Below are positions 56,872 through 64,000 of a DNA stretch of 64,000 nt, one piece after another. The notes beneath the pieces were generated by a model that was given only the letters and a program-made list of their open reading frames with translations, ran no database searches and was not told the DNA's origin. The position numbers and the translations under genes are program-made. Origin of the DNA: Acinetobacter chengduensis (GTDB taxonomy: Bacteria > Pseudomonadota > Gammaproteobacteria > Pseudomonadales > Moraxellaceae). Within the stretch, counting starts at the first letter, position 1. Each line of letters starts with the position of its first letter. Where the stretch lies: the NCBI RefSeq assembly GCF_003664645.1, contig NZ_RCHC01000006.1:1-64000 (forward strand), read 5' to 3'.

Positions 56872-57747
56872 TTAAGCTTGAACTGGAATTTCACCAAATT
56901 TGCCTTTATTGAAATCATCAAATGCTTGAATGATTTCTTCTTTAGTGTTCATCACAAATGGACCATAGCCTTGGATAGGCTCATCTAAAGGTTCACCAGT
57001 CAACACAAGAAATTTTGTGTCCTGATAAGCCTGAAGCTGAATGGCAGTTTCGCCATCTTTGGCAAACATCACAATTGAGCTGTCCACCACTTTTTGAGTT
57101 CCATTAATGACCAATTCACCGCTTAATACCACCACAATGGTATTGTGCAACGCAGGCACATGAACAAAAGTTTCATATTCTGCTTTCAACTCACCGTCCC
57201 AAACATTGACTGGGCTATAGGTTAGTGCAGGACCTTGATGACCACCAAATTCACCTGCAATCACACGAATGTGACCCGCTTGATCATCCATTTCAATACG
57301 TGGAATGTCAGCCACGGTTAATGCTTGATAACGTGGTGCAGTCATTTTATCTTTGGCTGGCAAATTCACCCAAAGCTGTACCATTTCAAACAAACCACCC
57401 GCTTGAGCAAACTCAGGAGAGTGAAACTCTTCATGCACGACACCAGAACCAGCTGTCATCCATTGCACATCACCTGATTGGATCGTACCGCCACCGCCAC
57501 TTGAGTCTTTATGTGTCACTTCACCTTGGTAAGCTAAAGTAACCGTTTCAAAACCACGGTGTGGATGTGAGCCTACGCCATGCTGTGCAGTCGTTGGGCT
57601 AAACTGGTAAGGTGCCGCATAGTCCAAGAGTAAAAATGGGCTAATGGCCTGACCTAAACGATCATAAGAAAATAGATTTTTAACTGGAAAACCATCACCA
57701 ACCCAATGCATGTTTTGATTACGGTATACACCTACAACTTTTTTCAT
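56872..57747 (-). CDS. Pirin family protein
   Basis: A 291-residue bicupin. The N-terminal cupin carries the iron-binding signature GVGSHPHRGFETVTLAYQGEVTHKDSSGGGGTIQSGDVQWMTAGSGVVHEE, and the second cupin is the pirin C-terminal domain (about 170-285). Bacterial pirins are often quercetinase-like dioxygenases or regulators, and can be redox sensitive. It is divergent from an isochorismatase-family gene, a common arrangement in Acinetobacter and relatives, and may share control with the LysR gene downstream of it. Confidence 0.9.
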   Translation of the reverse strand: MKKVVGVYRNQNMHWVGDGFPVKNLFSYDRLGQAISPFLLLDYAAPYQFSPTTAQHGVGSHPHRGFETVTLAYQGEVTHKDSSGGGGTIQSGDVQWMTAGSGVVHEEFHSPEFAQAGGLFEMVQLWVNLPAKDKMTAPRYQALTVADIPRIEMDDQAGHIRVIAGEFGGHQGPALTYSPVNVWDGELKAEYETFVHVPALHNTIVVVLSGELVINGTQKVVDSSIVMFAKDGETAIQLQAYQDTKFLVLTGEPLDEPIQGYGPFVMNTKEEIIQAFDDFNKGKFGEIPVQA

Positions 57748-58060
57748 CTTTAACTCCTATATACGCGATAGGATGAACATGGGATCTATCTTATTCTTTT
57801 GCTGGTCCACTTTACAGATGCTTGGCAATATTCATAATCTTAAAAATGAGATAATTTAAAGTTTTTAACATTTTTATTTATAGTATTTTTGTAATAATCC
57901 CTAATATATTGCGAATAATCCTATTTATATGATTATTTTTCCCATTTATCACCCTTTCATTGTCTTAATAATAGAACTAATATAAAACCGCAATATAACT
58001 CCCTAAACACGTTTTGCGCCTCCCTCAACCTTGTGCAAAACACCAAAGAGGAAATATAAA
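57748..58060. other. Divergent promoter region of pirin and hydrolase
   Basis: 313 bases of AT-rich DNA with no ORF. A TTGTCT / TATAAA pair (15-base spacer) may serve the plus-strand hydrolase. AGAGGA precedes its ATG. Confidence 0.4.
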
Positions 58061-58684
58061 ATGGGTAAACCATACGTTCGTTTAGATAAAGATAACGCAG
58101 CAGTTCTCTTAGTTGACCACCAAACTGGTCTTCTTTCTCTTGTACGCGATATTGATCCAGACAAATTTAAAAATAACGTTCTTGCTTTAGCAGCAGCAGC
58201 AAAATATTTCAATCTTCCAACAATTTTAACAACAAGTTTTGAAGATGGTCCAAATGGTCCTCTTGTTCCTGAATTAGTTGAAATGTTCCCAGATGCGCCT
58301 TATATCGCACGCCCAGGCCAAATTAATGCATGGGATAATGAAGACTTTGTTAAAGCAGTAAAAGCAACAGGTAAAAAGCAATTGATCATTGCGGGTGTGG
58401 TCACTGAAGTTTGCGTTGCGTTCCCAACACTTTCTGCACTTGCAGAAGACTTTGACGTGTTTGTGATCACTGATGCTTCAGGTACATTCAATCATCTTAC
58501 TCGTGACTCAGCATGGGACCGTATGTCTCAAGCGGGTGCACAGCTGATGACTTGGTTTGGTACAGCATGTGAATTGCACCGTGACTGGCGCAACGATGTG
58601 GATGGTTTAGGTGCACTGTTTGCAGCTCATATCCCTGACTATAAAAACCTGATTCAAAGCTATGTCAAAAACACCACAAAATAA
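58061..58684 (+). CDS. Isochorismatase-family hydrolase, YcaC-like
   Basis: A 207-residue cysteine hydrolase starting MGKPYVRLDKDNAAVLLVDHQTG (catalytic Asp in VDHQ). The catalytic lysine is likely in KATGKKQLIIAG and the nucleophile cysteine in IAGVVTEVCVAF. TTSFEDGPNGPLVPEL and the tail fit the YcaC subgroup. The substrate of YcaC proteins is unknown. The ATG at 58061 has AGAGGA eight bases upstream; a frame open upstream from 58031 lacks a ribosome site. Confidence 0.9.
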   Translation: MGKPYVRLDKDNAAVLLVDHQTGLLSLVRDIDPDKFKNNVLALAAAAKYFNLPTILTTSFEDGPNGPLVPELVEMFPDAPYIARPGQINAWDNEDFVKAVKATGKKQLIIAGVVTEVCVAFPTLSALAEDFDVFVITDASGTFNHLTRDSAWDRMSQAGAQLMTWFGTACELHRDWRNDVDGLGALFAAHIPDYKNLIQSYVKNTTK

Positions 58685-58698
58685 TTTATTGTGCTAAC

Positions 58699-58727
58699 AA
58701 AAAAGCGGTCTTTTGACCGCTTTTTTT
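58699..58727 (+). terminator. Terminator of the isochorismatase-family gene
   Basis: AAAAAGCGGTC-TTTT-GACCGCTTTTTTT, 14 bases past the stop. Confidence 0.92.
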
Positions 58728-58831
58728 ATGCCGATAATCCTTGTACTATCAGTCTATTCATGTGCTTGATTTAAGCCACCTTATTTTCATCATGCATTTT
58801 GCCTTTGCATTTCATTATCCATGGAGCCGCG

Positions 58832-59755
58832 ATGCATTCATTTGATGATTACTATTATTTCTATCTTGTAGTTAAACACGGTGGATTTAGTGCCGCCAGC
58901 GAAGCCTCCAACATTACTAAATCTAAATTGAGTCGCCGTATTTTAGACTTAGAAGCACAATACAATGTTACGCTCATTCAACGTTCAACTCGCCATTTTA
59001 AAGTGACACCCTTAGGCCAAGAACTGTTTGAGGAATGTACCAAACTGATTCATCAAGTTGAATGTGCTAACAATGTGCTTTTAAAACAAAAAAGCGAGCC
59101 ACAAGGCTTGGTCAAAATTAGTTGTCCATCTGTCATGATGCGCTATCAAATCCGTAGTCTGCTGAACAGTTTTTTACTGCAGTATCCGCAGGTTAGCGTA
59201 GAAATGGAACTGACAAGCCGTCGGGTTGATGTACTGCACGATGATATTGATTTAGCAATCCGAACTAATTTTCAAGCCAATGAAGATTCGAGCATTGTAG
59301 TGCGTGACGTTATTAGAACCTCACATTGCTTAGTGGCTAGCCCAGCATTACTTCAAGGGCGCGTTATTCGCTATGCAACAGAACTCAACGATTATCCAAG
59401 CATTGTTTTGGGTACACAGAAACAAAATTATCAGTGGACGCTCCATCATACAGAGCTAAATGAGCAAATCGTTGTTCCTTTAGAGCCACGCGTGAAAAGT
59501 AATGATTTGGCTGGAGTGTATTATTCTGTGATTGATGGCCTTGGTATTGCTGACCTGCCCTATTTGACCGTTGAAAAAGATATTGCTGAAGGACGCTTAG
59601 TGCACATTCTGCCAGAGTGGTGCTCTAATGTCGGCACAATTCAATTGGTCTATGCTTCACGTAAAGGCCAACGTCTGGTGATGGAAAAATTAATTGATCA
59701 CTTGGTAGAAGGCCTGCGTAGTCATGCAGAAACTTATAAAGGCTATTTGGTTTAA
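58832..59755 (+). CDS. LysR family transcriptional regulator
   Basis: A 307-residue LysR regulator. The HTH is in residues 1-60 (MHSFDDYYYFYLVVKHGGFSAASEASNITKSKLSRRILDLEAQYNVTLIQRSTRHFKVT), and the type 2 periplasmic-binding-like effector domain follows (about 88-295). The ATG at 58832 has GGAG upstream; a longer frame from 58799 starts with TTG. It lies 147 bases after the hydrolase gene and may regulate the pirin/hydrolase pair. Effector unknown. Confidence 0.92.
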   Translation: MHSFDDYYYFYLVVKHGGFSAASEASNITKSKLSRRILDLEAQYNVTLIQRSTRHFKVTPLGQELFEECTKLIHQVECANNVLLKQKSEPQGLVKISCPSVMMRYQIRSLLNSFLLQYPQVSVEMELTSRRVDVLHDDIDLAIRTNFQANEDSSIVVRDVIRTSHCLVASPALLQGRVIRYATELNDYPSIVLGTQKQNYQWTLHHTELNEQIVVPLEPRVKSNDLAGVYYSVIDGLGIADLPYLTVEKDIAEGRLVHILPEWCSNVGTIQLVYASRKGQRLVMEKLIDHLVEGLRSHAETYKGYLV

Positions 59756-59783
59756 GCATCTACCATTTGTGCAAAAAACCATA

Positions 59784-59813
59784 AAAAAATCCAGCCAAGT
59801 GGCTGGATTTTTT
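59784..59813. terminator. Terminator shared by LysR gene and ahpC
   Basis: AAAAATCCAGCC-AAGT-GGCTGGATTTTTT, bidirectional, between two convergent genes. Confidence 0.92.
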
Positions 59814-59832
59814 AAATCATGATCTTTTCAGA

Positions 59833-60396
59833 TTAGATTTTACCGACTAGATCAATAGAAGGAGCTAAAGTTGCTTCACCTTCTTTCCACTTCGCTGGAC
59901 AAACTTCGCCAGGGTGAGCATGTACATATTGAGCTGCTTTTACTTTACGAAGCAATTCAGATGCATCACGACCAATACCGCCAGCGTTAATTTCAACGAT
60001 TTGGATTTTGCCATCTGGATCAATTACAAACGTACCACGGTCTGCAAGACCATCTGCTTCAATGAGTACTTCAAAGTTTTTAGACAATGTCCAAGTTGGA
60101 TCGCCAATCATTGGATACTGAATTTTTTTAATTTCATCAGAAGAATCATGCCAAGCTTTATGCGTGAAGTGTGTATCCGTAGATACTGAGTAAATTTCTA
60201 CGCCTAATTTTTGGAATTCAGCATAGTGATCAGCTAAATCGCCTAATTCTGTTGGACATACAAAAGTAAAGTCAGCAGGATAGAAGAAAACAACTGACCA
60301 TTTGCCTTTCATATCTTGCTCAGATACTTCAACAAATTGACCATTTTGGTAAGCCGTTGCATTAAATGGTTTTACTTCTGTGTTAATCAAACTCAT
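59833..60396 (-). CDS. ahpC: Alkyl hydroperoxide reductase subunit C (peroxiredoxin)
   Basis: A 187-residue typical 2-Cys peroxiredoxin that reduces peroxides. The peroxidatic cysteine is in [21 protein letters not shown] and the resolving cysteine in [13 protein letters not shown] near the C-terminus. The start [16 protein letters not shown] (60396) follows a GAGGAA ribosome site; the frame is open seven codons further up. ahpF is not beside it, so reduction depends on a distant partner. Upstream holds a good sigma70 promoter and an inverted repeat. Confidence 0.97.
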   Translation of the reverse strand: MSLINTEVKPFNATAYQNGQFVEVSEQDMKGKWSVVFFYPADFTFVCPTELGDLADHYAEFQKLGVEIYSVSTDTHFTHKAWHDSSDEIKKIQYPMIGDPTWTLSKNFEVLIEADGLADRGTFVIDPDGKIQIVEINAGGIGRDASELLRKVKAAQYVHAHPGEVCPAKWKEGEATLAPSIDLVGKI

Positions 60397-60444
60397 CGTG
60401 TATTCCTCTTCAATCATTTATGGGATTGCTTATCTGTTGAAGCT

Positions 60445-60473
60445 AGAATACGAAAAATACCTGCATAGGTAAA
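60445..60473 (-). promoter_or_regulatory. Promoter of ahpC
   Basis: TTTACC (60468-60473), 17-base spacer, TATTCT (60445-60450) on the minus strand, 48 bases before the ATG. Confidence 0.6.
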
Positions 60474-60494
60474 ACTGTTCTTTTTTATAAAAAC

Positions 60495-60511
60495 AATCGA
60501 ATATTTCGATT
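60495..60511. promoter_or_regulatory. Inverted repeat upstream of the ahpC promoter
   Basis: AATCGAA-TAT-TTCGATT is a perfect 7-3-7 dyad about 22 bases upstream of the -35 box, a position expected of an activator such as OxyR. The sequence does not match the OxyR ATAG-spaced motif well, so the regulator is not assigned. Confidence 0.4.
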
Positions 60512-60555
60512 TATAATTTCTATCATTTTTCTCAAAATTATCTAATTTAGCTATG

Positions 60556-61182
60556 CTAGATGGTATTTAACGAATACCACGCAGAACGTGCTAATTGCTC
60601 CTGATAGTGCAATGGCGAAGTTTGTACACGGCCTGATAGCCAAGCCCGGCAGTAATTTTCAGTTGGGCCTATCACCAAAGAAAATAATAGTTCATAAGGA
60701 ATATTTTCCAGTTGCGTAGCGTCTGATTGCTGGTCAATCCAGCTGAGCAAGTGCTGATTTCTTTGCTGGTTCTGTCGCTCAATCTGGCTTTGGGTCTCAC
60801 TGCTAAAATTGCTACGCGCAGTATATAAAAATCGTGCAAATTGGGGATGTTGCACAGTCCAAAGAATATAATGATGTATGAGAACAGCGATCCCTTGTTG
60901 TAGACCTTGCACATCTTTTAAAGCTTGATAACGTTGCTGGCTTTGATCTTGTAAAGCACTCAAATAAAGCATGCTAACGATGCCTTCTTTATTTTTAAAA
61001 TGATGGTAAATCGCTCCTACACTGGCTCCAGAGCGCTCACAAATCTGTTCAATCGTTGTCGTTTCTATGCCCTGTTCCAAAAAGCAATCTAATGCTTCTG
61101 CCAAGATTTGACGTTTCAGTAAAGCTCGTTTCCCTGAGTAAATGCGTTGTAGTAAATCTTGTTCGTGCATTATGGTCGCCAT
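60556..61182 (-). CDS. TetR family transcriptional regulator
   Basis: A 208-residue regulator. HTH in residues about 24-58: LAEALDCFLEQGIETTTIEQICERSGASVGAIYHHFKNKEGI, a classical TetR N-domain. The C-terminal ligand domain follows. The start MATIMHEQDLLQ may be four codons shorter (61170). It is divergent from a DUF4442-like gene 121 bases away and probably controls it and itself; the ligand is unknown. Confidence 0.9.
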   Translation of the reverse strand: MATIMHEQDLLQRIYSGKRALLKRQILAEALDCFLEQGIETTTIEQICERSGASVGAIYHHFKNKEGIVSMLYLSALQDQSQQRYQALKDVQGLQQGIAVLIHHYILWTVQHPQFARFLYTARSNFSSETQSQIERQNQQRNQHLLSWIDQQSDATQLENIPYELLFSLVIGPTENYCRAWLSGRVQTSPLHYQEQLARSAWYSLNTI

Positions 61183-61303
61183 TTATATCCTGTGCTTATC
61201 ATAATATTTTTATGGCAATTTGAAAGAGCTCAACCGTCACCAAAGCCATTTACAGAATATTATTCTGTTTTAAAGTGTAGAAAAACAAATCAAGGAAAAA
61301 AAG

Positions 61304-61765
61304 ATGAGCCAAGCCCTCAAAGTATGGAAGGCACTAGAAAATAAGCCTGCGGGAAAATGGACTTTTTCTAAAATGCTGTGCCTAAAGGCCCCTTACTTCA
61401 GCAGTATTTCACCGCTATTTGAACAGCTTGAGCCTGGCCGTTGCATGATAAAAATGAAAAAGCACCGTGCTGTGCTCAATCATTTGGGAACAGTGCATGC
61501 CATTGCCATGTGCAACATGGCAGAACTCGCTGGTGGCACCATGACCGATGCTACGGTACCCAGCACACATCGCTGGATTCCAAAAGGTATGAGCGTCGAA
61601 TATCTTAAAAAAGCCAAAACCGATTTGACCGCTATAGCGACTTCAGCACAAACGAATGTTGTCTGGACGGATAGTGGGGAATATTTGGTTCATGTCGAAA
61701 TTAGCGATCAAGCACAAGATATTGTATTCCGTGCTGTCATTACCATGCAGGTCTCTAAAAAATAA
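61304..61765 (+). CDS. DUF4442/hotdog-type protein, probable thioesterase
   Basis: A 153-residue single-domain protein resembling DUF4442 (YiiD/PaaI-like hotdog) proteins: LCLKAPYFSSISPLFEQLEPGRCMIKMKKHRAVLNHLGTVHAIAMCNMAELAGGTMTDA, with LNHLGTVHA at the typical hotdog helix position. It is probably an acyl-CoA or acyl-ACP thioesterase; the substrate is unknown. A good AAGGA site precedes the ATG. It is divergent from the TetR gene, which likely regulates it. Confidence 0.8.
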   Translation: MSQALKVWKALENKPAGKWTFSKMLCLKAPYFSSISPLFEQLEPGRCMIKMKKHRAVLNHLGTVHAIAMCNMAELAGGTMTDATVPSTHRWIPKGMSVEYLKKAKTDLTAIATSAQTNVVWTDSGEYLVHVEISDQAQDIVFRAVITMQVSKK

Positions 61766-61783
61766 ACCACAATAATACGACAT

Positions 61784-61814
61784 AAAAAAACCGCCTATAA
61801 CAGGCGGTTTTTTT
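61784..61814. terminator. Terminator shared by the hotdog gene and ssb
   Basis: AAAAACCGCCT / AGGCGGTTTTTTT with a short ATAAC loop; bidirectional, between convergent genes. Confidence 0.93.
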
Positions 61815-61830
61815 ATAACGATCTTTCGAC

Positions 61831-62427
61831 TTAAAACGGAAGGTCGTCATCTAAATCTGCTGGTGCAGATGCTGGCGCTGCTTGTGGTTTTGGCGCAAAA
61901 GCTGCAGGGTTGTTATTACCATAACCATTCGATTGGTTATTGTTAAAACCACCTTGCTGACCGCCACCATAGCCACCTTGGTTAGAGTTCGCATTGCCAT
62001 AACCGCCCTGCTGGCCGTAACCGCCTTGCTGACCGCCATTATTATTGTTAAAACGTGGTTGCTCAAAGCCCTGGCCTTGATCACCTTGCTGACGGTTGCT
62101 GTCTAGCATCTGCATTTGTTCGCCACGGATTTCAGTTGTATAGCGTTCTTGACCATTTTGATCTGTCCACTGGCGAGTACGTAGTGAACCTTCGATATAC
62201 ACTTTTGAACCTTTGCGTAGGTATTGCTGTGCAATTTCACCTAGGCGATTGTGCAATACAATACGGTGCCATTCAGTTTGTTCTTTACGTTCACCCGTAT
62301 TTTTGTCAGTCCACGAATCGCTCGTCGCAATTGAGAACTGAGTCAAAGAGCCGCCATTTGGAAAAGTTTTGGTTTCTGGGTCTTTACCCAAAGTACCCAC
62401 TAAAATGACCTTATTTACACCACGCAT
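61831..62427 (-). CDS. ssb: Single-stranded DNA-binding protein
   Basis: A 198-residue SSB. The OB fold spans residues about 3-110 ([35 protein letters not shown] ... [35 protein letters not shown]). A Gly/Gln/Asn-rich disordered linker with repeated GGYGQQ-type units follows, and the protein-interaction tip DDDLPF closes it. It coats ssDNA as a tetramer and recruits repair and replication proteins. It lies 51 bases downstream of the MFS gene, the known Acinetobacter ssb neighbour order. Confidence 0.97.
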   Translation of the reverse strand: MRGVNKVILVGTLGKDPETKTFPNGGSLTQFSIATSDSWTDKNTGERKEQTEWHRIVLHNRLGEIAQQYLRKGSKVYIEGSLRTRQWTDQNGQERYTTEIRGEQMQMLDSNRQQGDQGQGFEQPRFNNNNGGQQGGYGQQGGYGNANSNQGGYGGGQQGGFNNNQSNGYGNNNPAAFAPKPQAAPASAPADLDDDLPF

Positions 62428-62478
62428 CAGACGTATTCTTCCTATTTGTTTCTATTATTTACTTTATAAGAGTTATGC

Positions 62479-63843
62479 TTAAATGGCTAGCTCTTTCCCA
62501 AGCAACTGCGTTAAGTGCTGTCGCGCTGGCTCATCTATGAGCTGCTTATCGACTTTTACATACGCCACTTGCTGGTCGGCCATTACCACGACCTCTTCAA
62601 TACCACGAATTGCTAAAAGCTGAGAAGCCCATTCATCTGTTTGTTGTGTTTCTGGCAAACGAAACACCATAGAAGACAAATAACGTGGTTGCGCTAAACC
62701 AAAGCTAATCACTAACCAAAGAATGGCAATCACGGTAAGTATGCCCCACCCAACCGAAGTATCTTGTATTTGAAGCAATTGACCACCCAACATACCACCA
62801 AAGAAAGCACCCAAAAACTGACTGCTGGCATTCACACCCATTGCTGTGGCTTTAGACTGAATCGGTGCTGCTTTAGATAGCCACGACGGCAATAAAGCTT
62901 CCATTACATTAAATGCAATAAAGAATAAGCCTAAACCTGTGAGCAAAATATATTTGGATTCAAAACCAAAGATCAATACCAATAGACCGAGAATAATCCC
63001 GCCTATGGCTGTGAGAAATATGCCACGCATTTTGCGATATTTTTCTGCCAAAATAATACTTGGAAAGGCAAAAAATAGACTAATCACCAACAGTGGCAAA
63101 TACACCAAACCATGACTAGATAATGGGATTTTTGCAAAATCAATCAGCTGTGAAGGTACATAAATAAACATTGCTGTGAGCAATAAATGCAAAGAAAACA
63201 CCGAGACATGCAGACGGTTTAAGTCTGGCATTTTAAGGACTTCTTTGAGCTGTGTGAGGTAGCCTTGTTGGAAATTACGATGGTGACGAGTGACTTTGGG
63301 AACCATGAGCAACATAGCAATTGCAGCCAAGCCCATCACAGTCGTCACCCAAAAAAGGCCTGAAATTCCAACCATGCTGGTGAGCCAAGGCCCCAAACTA
63401 AACGCCACCACAAAAGATAAGCCAATGCTCATACCCATAACAGCCATGGCTTTGGTACGTTGCTCTTCACGCGTAACATCGGCCAAAAGTGCCATCACCA
63501 CTGCCGATACAGCGCCACCACCTGCAATTGCGCGACCAATAATGACGCCATAGATGGTTTCAGACATCGCAGCTACCGCACCGCCTAATGCAAAGAGCAA
63601 GAGACCAATGACCACCAAAGGTTTACGGCTATAACGGTCAGCAATTAAGCTAAATGGAATCTGTAAAATCGCTTGGGTTAAACCATACACCCCTACAGCT
63701 AAACCAATCAGCGCAGGTGTTGCATATTGATATGACTGCCCTGCAACTGAAAATACGGGGATAATCATGAACAAGCCCAACATGCGCAATGCAAAAATAC
63801 TGCTTAGGGCAAAGGTTGAGCGACGTTCTAAGGCATTCATCAT
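62479..63843 (-). CDS. MFS family transporter
   Basis: A 454-residue major facilitator with about 12 membrane helices in residues 10-390 and the MFS motif A segment FSLIADRYSRKPLVVIG after helix 2. A C-terminal extension of about 60 residues (LPETQQTDEWASQLLAIRGIEEVVVMADQQVAYVKVDKQ) is cytoplasmic and ferredoxin-like in pattern, as in the YajR-type group. Substrate unknown, possibly drugs. It precedes ssb in the same direction by 51 bases. Confidence 0.92.
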   Translation of the reverse strand: MMNALERRSTFALSSIFALRMLGLFMIIPVFSVAGQSYQYATPALIGLAVGVYGLTQAILQIPFSLIADRYSRKPLVVIGLLLFALGGAVAAMSETIYGVIIGRAIAGGGAVSAVVMALLADVTREEQRTKAMAVMGMSIGLSFVVAFSLGPWLTSMVGISGLFWVTTVMGLAAIAMLLMVPKVTRHHRNFQQGYLTQLKEVLKMPDLNRLHVSVFSLHLLLTAMFIYVPSQLIDFAKIPLSSHGLVYLPLLVISLFFAFPSIILAEKYRKMRGIFLTAIGGIILGLLVLIFGFESKYILLTGLGLFFIAFNVMEALLPSWLSKAAPIQSKATAMGVNASSQFLGAFFGGMLGGQLLQIQDTSVGWGILTVIAILWLVISFGLAQPRYLSSMVFRLPETQQTDEWASQLLAIRGIEEVVVMADQQVAYVKVDKQLIDEPARQHLTQLLGKELAI

Positions 63844-63935
63844 ATCAATAAGCGAAAATTAAAAAGGAAAACTGGTGCAACTATCGTACATCATTCCAGC
63901 CACCAATGCAGATGTATTGATGACTCATAGGCAAT

Positions 63936-63965
63936 AAAAAAGGGTGCATGACTGCACCCTTTTTT
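63936..63965. terminator. Terminator near the right edge
   Basis: AAAAAAGGGTGCA / TGCACCCTTTTTT with a short TGAC loop; bidirectional. It separates the MFS gene from whatever lies beyond the window. Confidence 0.9.
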
Positions 63966-64000
63966 ATTGTATTGGTTTTTCTTAAATCTGGCTTAACCCA

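Noticed and set aside
60451..60540. OxyR site upstream of ahpC
   Set aside because: The position is right, but the ATAG-spaced OxyR pattern is poorly matched; only the inverted repeat itself is reported.

Overview
The window is a stretch of chromosome from a gammaproteobacterium of the genus Acinetobacter. The basis is gene content and order: argH / algZ-algR-hemCDXY, uvrC-pgsA, gspN-gspC-gspD, the tRNA-Thr-Tyr-Gly-Thr-tuf cluster, fadBA, and ssb beside an MFS gene. The AT-rich base composition and protein style agree. The species cannot be fixed from sequence reading alone. No prophage, complete insertion sequence, integron or CRISPR array was seen; most of the window is core genome with small lineage-specific insertions.

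Layout. 1-700: first codons of tuf preceded by four tRNA genes, all on the minus strand. 0.7-8.3 kb (minus): trpE and gph, an FHA-domain membrane protein, type II secretion genes gspD, gspC, gspN, and an H-NS family gene. 8.4-14.7 kb (minus): a two-component system (algZ/algR type) leading into hemC-hemD-hemX-hemY and a thioesterase. 14.7-16.4 kb (plus): argH and yggX, then a 770-base gene-free stretch with repeats and a candidate small RNA. 17-20.6 kb (minus): pgsA, a thioesterase, uvrC. 20.8-26.1 kb: a stand-alone Clp-type AAA+ ATPase, a PH-domain membrane protein and the fatty-acid oxidation operon fadB-fadA. 26.2-31.8 kb: an accessory-looking block of lipoproteins, a Lys/Ala repeat protein, small exported proteins and a methyltransferase. 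32.0-45.8 kb: two tRNA-Phe genes and the histidine genes hisB-hisH, hisA and hisF, which are dispersed among unrelated genes (repeat protein, exonuclease, DMT exporter, oxidase/permease pair, thrB). 46-53.2 kb: fatty acid hydroxylase, AraC regulator, a frameshifted aqpZ, a secreted-type nuclease and kup. 53.3-64 kb: tRNA-Ser, tRNA-Thr, a methyltransferase/flavoprotein pair, pirin, isochorismatase-family hydrolase, LysR regulator, ahpC, TetR regulator, ssb and an MFS transporter.

Most notable non-gene signals. (1) A degenerate tandem array of seven 22-bp units (42516-42669) in exact register, just after an orphan IS630-type HTH protein. (2) A single-base deletion that breaks aqpZ. (3) Two candidate intergenic small RNAs (about 16956-17047 and 56730-56847), each ending in a Rho-independent terminator. 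(4) Unusual clustering of the 9-mer GAATTTAAA/TTTAAATTC in two separate places, one inside a coding sequence and in more than one reading frame. (5) A repeat protein with PVLG-headed 75-80 residue units behind a long AT-rich leader.

All calls come from reading the sequence and recalling families; no database search was run.
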